Assembly: GCA_014523525.1 (NCBI GenBank)
Contig: JAATVL010000140.1
Span: 1-9,027 of the forward strand
Direction: 5' to 3'
DNA length: 9,027 nucleotides
Source of the DNA: Nitrososphaerales archaeon TH703
Lineage (GTDB): Archaea > Thermoproteota > Nitrososphaeria > Nitrososphaerales > Nitrososphaeraceae
Position numbers and translations under genes: made by a program. Below the pieces are notes generated by a model. It ran no database searches, was not told the origin of the DNA, and saw only the letters and a list, made by a program, of their open reading frames with translations. Positions 6,485-9,027 of the stretch are shown here, piece by piece (the stretch's first letter is position 1; each line of letters starts with the position of its first letter).

Positions 6485-6508
6485 ATTATAGTTAAATTGA
6501 ACTATAAT
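6485..6508. promoter_or_regulatory. 24-bp inverted repeat in the nucleotidyltransferase promoter
   Basis: ATTATAGTT at 6485-6493 and AACTATAAT at 6500-6508 are exact reverse complements separated by six bases. The element fills the short gap between ThiD-ThiN and the nucleotidyltransferase gene and overlaps the likely TATA box on the minus strand. It could be an operator controlling the nucleotidyltransferase-GlmU operon, or could fold at the end of the thiamine transcript. Its very AT-rich makeup lowers certainty. Confidence 0.4.
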
Positions 6509-6512
6509 ATAA
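6503..6512 (-). promoter_or_regulatory. TATA box for the nucleotidyltransferase operon
   Basis: Read on the minus strand this is TTATATTATA, close to the archaeal TATA consensus and centred about 28 bases upstream of the ATG at 6479. Transcription would begin at or within a few bases of the start codon, in line with the lack of a Shine-Dalgarno sequence there. Confidence 0.55.
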
Positions 6513-6524
6513 GGTAAAAACTAT

Positions 6525-7877
6525 TCAAAATTTCATGTTGTCGAGTATACTTTTTACCTTGTCCACCACTTCTTGTGGATTTTGTCCAAAGATTATTATC
6601 ATTGGTTCTTTTCCGATATCGCCTGTATGATATATGATATCTGCATCTGGATTTTTAGATAGTGCTCTGCTAACTCCCCACGAAATTGACCTGCCTTCTC
6701 TGTTTTTTATCGTCTTTGGTTCCCATTTTCTTTCGTAATGAGTTACTCTAAAAAGTCTATTACACTTGTCCAATATTCTTTTCTCATTTTTTATGTTAAG
6801 TGCAGATCTAACGAGTTGATTGGTTTTCATATATTCAAGAATCGAGGATGCTACATGTCTTGAAACACCAAATTTTATACCTGATGTTGGAACACTCCTG
6901 TCGCCTGCCTTCACTATTCGTCCACTGACACCAGCCACATCGTCAATGTTATTAGCATTGGGGATGGCATAGACAATATTTGATTGACTTTCTGGAATTA
7001 ACTTTTCAAAATTCTTGATACTAGTTAACTTGTCAACGGCGTAAGCTAACTCCTCTATCACCTTAAATCTGCAAGAATCTTCATACATTGATGAAATCGG
7101 ATTGTTAACTGGAATCCCCTTACCGATTTTCACAGTATTAACAATTGAATTATGAACATATTTGTTTGCCATCAAGCAGGCTAAAACCATAGGAAATTTC
7201 AATGCCAGAAACGCGGTTACCGCAGCAGAAAAATTACAACCACTTCCATGCGTTTCAGCTATTTTCATCCTTGGATTTTTTATGAGAGTAAATTTCCCCC
7301 GGTCATTCAAGATTGTATCAATAATCATCTCATCGTTATTTTTAAAATGACCACCTTTTACTACCACATTTTTTGCCCCTAGTTTTTGTATTTTCAAAGC
7401 TGTTTTCTTAATATCATTTTCATTTTTTATCTTGATTCCAGATAGTATTTCTGCTTCATGTATGTTGGGTGTAACTACATCACAGATTGGGAGTAGTTTA
7501 ATTTTAAAATCAGATAGAAATTCTTGTTCAAGTAATCGGGCTCCAGTTCCCGCAGAGATGATTGGATCAAGCACAATTGGGATTTTCGAATTTTTTAGGA
7601 TATCACTTACAGTAGTAATAATCTCATTATTGTAGACCATCCCAATCTTTATTGCATGAATTGGGATGTCAGACAATACTGACATTATCTGTTTTTTGAT
7701 GATATCGGCGCTGAGCGGGAGTATGTGATCTACGTTTAATGTATTTTGTGCAGTTATCGCTGTTATGACTGTACATGAGTAGATTCCCAAAGCAGACATA
7801 GTTTTCATGTCCGCTTGAATGCCAGCACCACCGCTGGAATCACTCCCAGCTATTGTCAATGCAGCCTGTACCAACAC
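6525..7877 (-). CDS. thiDN: Bifunctional HMP(-P) kinase / thiamine-phosphate synthase (ThiD-ThiN fusion)
   Basis: The first ~265 residues are a ThiD-type ribokinase-fold kinase that phosphorylates hydroxymethylpyrimidine and its monophosphate. Landmarks are IAGSDSSGGAGIQAD (9-23), ITAQNT (41-46), LDPIISAGTGARLL (103-116), TPNIHEAEIL (136-145), VVKGGHF (172-178) and the anion-hole motif HGSGCNFSAAV (210-220). Residues ~270-450 are a ThiN domain that joins HMP-PP to the thiazole phosphate, replacing ThiE in many archaea: SNIVYAIPNANNIDDVAGVSGR (299-320 region), GIKFGVSRHVAS (333-344, with the conserved Arg-His) and SWGVSRAL (399-406). Both halves look intact and the 450-residue length is typical of the fusion. 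The GTG at 7877 is chosen because the fold begins immediately after it. I see no TPP riboswitch-like core in the 66 bases upstream. The gene seems unrelated to the neighbouring sugar genes. Confidence 0.95.
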   Translation of the reverse strand: MLVQAALTIAGSDSSGGAGIQADMKTMSALGIYSCTVITAITAQNTLNVDHILPLSADIIKKQIMSVLSDIPIHAIKIGMVYNNEIITTVSDILKNSKIPIVLDPIISAGTGARLLEQEFLSDFKIKLLPICDVVTPNIHEAEILSGIKIKNENDIKKTALKIQKLGAKNVVVKGGHFKNNDEMIIDTILNDRGKFTLIKNPRMKIAETHGSGCNFSAAVTAFLALKFPMVLACLMANKYVHNSIVNTVKIGKGIPVNNPISSMYEDSCRFKVIEELAYAVDKLTSIKNFEKLIPESQSNIVYAIPNANNIDDVAGVSGRIVKAGDRSVPTSGIKFGVSRHVASSILEYMKTNQLVRSALNIKNEKRILDKCNRLFRVTHYERKWEPKTIKNREGRSISWGVSRALSKNPDADIIYHTGDIGKEPMIIIFGQNPQEVVDKVKSILDNMKF

Positions 7878-7943
7878 TAGAAATATGTTAAAATTGGATT
7901 ATTCAGTCTATCGGAATTCCATTGGCTAGCTTTGATACTTTAT

Positions 7944-8129
7944 CTATTGATAGTCTGTAAAAATGCTGTTAATGTAAGACAATAATTCATCCCGTAATTG
8001 AATTACCTTTGTACGGTTATCTCCATCTAAATTTGTTTGTAACAGTACATCAAGGCCTTGAACTAGATATTGGATATTTGGCAAGGTAAGAAGAGATTTT
8101 GTATGTTTAGTGACGTCCTGATTACTCAA
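7944..8129 (-). CDS. Small helical hypothetical protein, 61 residues
   Basis: This acidic-to-neutral, probably all-helical polypeptide (PNIQYLVQGLDVLLQTNLDG, 17-36, then RTKVIQLRDELLSYINSIF) has no family that I recognise, no cysteines and no membrane segment. It sits alone between ThiD-ThiN and the cysteine-rich gene, with gaps of 66 and 69 bases on the same strand. The TTG start at 8129 begins TTGAGT, like two other genes in the window, and TTTAAC about 27 bases upstream could be a weak TATA box. The frame stays open further upstream but without a usual start codon. Amphipathic leucine/isoleucine spacing argues that it is a real protein rather than chance. Confidence 0.5.
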   Translation of the reverse strand: MSNQDVTKHTKSLLTLPNIQYLVQGLDVLLQTNLDGDNRTKVIQLRDELLSYINSIFTDYQ

Positions 8130-8198
8130 TGAATTCTTTTGTATCTGGTTGATGTTAAAGATTTTGGATGAGCAGATTTTGAGTATCGACTAAATCGA

Positions 8199-8588
8199 TC
8201 ATGGAACAAAAAACTCTTTTCCGTAGGCTATCTCAAATTTCTTTAATAGATTTATACAACAAGGTTCAACAAACAAATTCCGCTTTTCATCCGTATTATA
8301 TGCGATCAAATTTGCGTTTCCATTTCTTCCACAAACAGGTCTTCCACATATTACACATCTGTGAACTTCTTCAAACAGGTCTAGTGCTTCCGAGCCATAG
8401 GCATTAATAATAAATTTACTACTATCAGTACCCTCGACTTCTATATAGTAATATTCTATCCCATTATTCATGTAGATCACTTTTTTTGGGAGGAAGCTAA
8501 ATCTATATTTTTTATCCACTAGATCATGAACTAGCTTCTTAATGTTACTTGGAACTACAGGTTTATGAATGAGAGTACTACCTGTCAT
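8199..8588 (-). CDS. Hypothetical protein with putative zinc-binding cysteine cluster
   Basis: I do not recognise the family of this 129-residue protein. Residues ~15-70 look like mixed alpha/beta with a beta hairpin (KKVIYMNNGIEYYYIEVEG, 35-53). The second half holds CVICGRPVC (C78, C81, C86) and EPCC (C110, C111), spaced as in a zinc ribbon or treble-clef finger and likely to bind one metal ion. H76 is a further possible ligand. It is soluble, with no signal peptide. The ATG is well supported because in-frame TGA codons lie two and three codons upstream; CATAAATT ~23 bases before it may be its TATA box. It could bind nucleic acid or act as a small regulator, but nothing in the sequence shows which. 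Confidence 0.7.
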   Translation of the reverse strand: MTGSTLIHKPVVPSNIKKLVHDLVDKKYRFSFLPKKVIYMNNGIEYYYIEVEGTDSSKFIINAYGSEALDLFEEVHRCVICGRPVCGRNGNANLIAYNTDEKRNLFVEPCCINLLKKFEIAYGKEFFVP

Positions 8589-8815
8589 GGTTCATCATCC
8601 ATTTTGAATTTATGTGAGTTAATCAACACAATATTATTAAATCCAAATACAGATAAACTGGATTAAGCTTGGAATATGACAATTTTAATTCAATCATAAA
8701 AACTAAGCTATTGATATAATGCGTATATTTTGGCAGAAATTATAAATTCAATCTAGAAATTTTTTAAATTCTCAGTTAAACTACTTCCTGTTTGCTATAC
8801 ACTTAATCAACAAAG
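8589..8815. other. AT-rich intergenic region
   Basis: No convincing reading frame, RNA gene or long repeat is seen here. It holds the presumed promoter of the cysteine-rich gene at its left end and the region downstream of the phasin-like gene's terminator at its right end. Confidence 0.5.
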
Positions 8816-8838
8816 AAAAAAAAATAAAAATTTTTTTT
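8816..8838 (-). terminator. T-run archaeal-type terminator
   Basis: Read on the minus strand, just past the stop at 8848, the sequence is a run of eight A followed by TTTTTATTTTTTTTT. Oligo-T stretches without a strong hairpin are the usual intrinsic termination signal in archaea. It ends the gene that enters from the right edge. Confidence 0.6.
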
Positions 8839-8847
8839 GTAGTCTAT

Positions 8848-9027
8848 CTATTTGGAGTATTGCTTTTGTGCAGATGTATAGAAGTTCGACCATGTATTGG
8901 CCAAGTTTGCATTATATTCATTCATTGTTTCATATGTTTTGCCATACAATTTGATATTCTCTCTAGCGGCGTTTAGACTTTCTATCGCTAATTGGTTGGC
9001 GGTACCAAACACATGGAATGCTTGAGA
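8848..9027 (-). CDS. C-terminal end of an amphipathic helical protein, possibly phasin-like
   Basis: The minus strand is open from the window edge to a TAG at 8848-8850, giving the last 59 residues of a longer protein. The visible part is one or two long amphipathic helices rich in Ala, Asn, Tyr and Gln, for example TANQLAIESLNAARENIKLY and a region near the end with NTWSNFYTSAQKQYSK. Composition and heptad-like spacing recall phasin-type proteins that coat polyhydroxyalkanoate granules, and PHA genes are known in Nitrososphaera relatives. The resemblance is weak and no PHA synthase is in view, so other coiled-coil proteins are equally possible. A T-run terminator follows directly. Confidence 0.6.
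   Translation of the reverse strand, partial: SQAFHVFGTANQLAIESLNAARENIKLYGKTYETMNEYNANLANTWSNFYTSAQKQYSK

Noticed and set aside
7162..7635. Plus-strand open frames opposite thiDN
   Set aside because: They are antisense to well-conserved ThiD motifs and encode no recognisable protein.
7878..7943. TPP riboswitch upstream of thiDN
   Set aside because: The 66-base gap is too short for the usual aptamer plus expression platform, and I see no CUGAGA-type conserved core.
8185..8199. Short inverted repeat ATCGA / TCGAT near the cysteine-cluster stop codon
   Set aside because: The arms are only five bases, which is expected often by chance, and no T-run follows that would make it a terminator.
8201..8407. 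Plus-strand open frame of 68 codons
   Set aside because: It is antisense to the cysteine-cluster gene, whose start and cysteine spacing are more convincing.
1..9027. Defence island, CRISPR array, prophage or insertion sequence
   Set aside because: There are no regularly spaced repeats, transposase, integrase or phage genes, and no terminal inverted repeats with target duplications. A single nuclease at the edge is not enough to call a defence system.

Overview
This AT-rich window looks archaeal, most likely from an ammonia-oxidising archaeon of the Nitrososphaeria (Thaumarchaeota), perhaps a Nitrosocosmicus/Nitrososphaera relative. The assignment is inferred from several traits: a fused ThiD-ThiN thiamine enzyme, TATA-like boxes about 25-28 bases upstream of start codons with little or no leader, frequent TTG/GTG starts, T-run rather than hairpin terminators, and several small proteins I cannot match to bacterial families. 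I see no rRNA, tRNA, CRISPR array, transposase or integrase.

Layout. (1) Positions 1-583, minus strand: 5' part of a gene for a helical (probably winged-helix) domain joined to a PD-(D/E)xK nuclease domain; its 3' end is outside the window. (2) 646-1353, plus: a four-helix membrane protein of unknown function, divergent from the nuclease gene across a 62-base spacer. (3) 1552-4517, plus: an apparent operon of a GalT/HIT-superfamily nucleotidyltransferase, a small four-helix membrane protein and an unusually long UDP-GlcNAc 2-epimerase, the last two overlapping by 4 bases. (4) 4518-6479, minus: a left-handed beta-helix protein of the alternative GlmU type and, 3 bases upstream of it, an RmlA/GMP-type sugar-1-phosphate nucleotidyltransferase. 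This operon meets the epimerase gene stop to stop with no bases between. (5) 6525-8588, minus: ThiD-ThiN, a 61-residue orphan and a 129-residue cysteine-rich orphan. (6) 8848-9027, minus: the C-terminal end of an amphipathic helical protein that faintly recalls phasins, followed by a T-run terminator.

How the genes fit together. The centre (1552-6479) is a sugar-nucleotide module. The alternative GlmU could supply UDP-GlcNAc (acetyl transfer plus uridylyl transfer), the epimerase would convert it to UDP-ManNAc, and the GalT-like and RmlA-like enzymes would activate or exchange other sugar-1-phosphates. The products would feed surface glycans, N-glycosylation or extracellular polysaccharide. 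No glycosyltransferase, flippase or UDP-ManNAc dehydrogenase lies in the window, so the end product is open. ThiD-ThiN is a housekeeping thiamine gene.

I find no clearly new defence or mobile system. The most unusual items are the GalT-like protein with a full HxHxH triad where classical GalT has HPHxQ, a perfect 13-bp inverted repeat inside a coding region, the enlarged epimerase, and the HTH-nuclease protein at the left edge.
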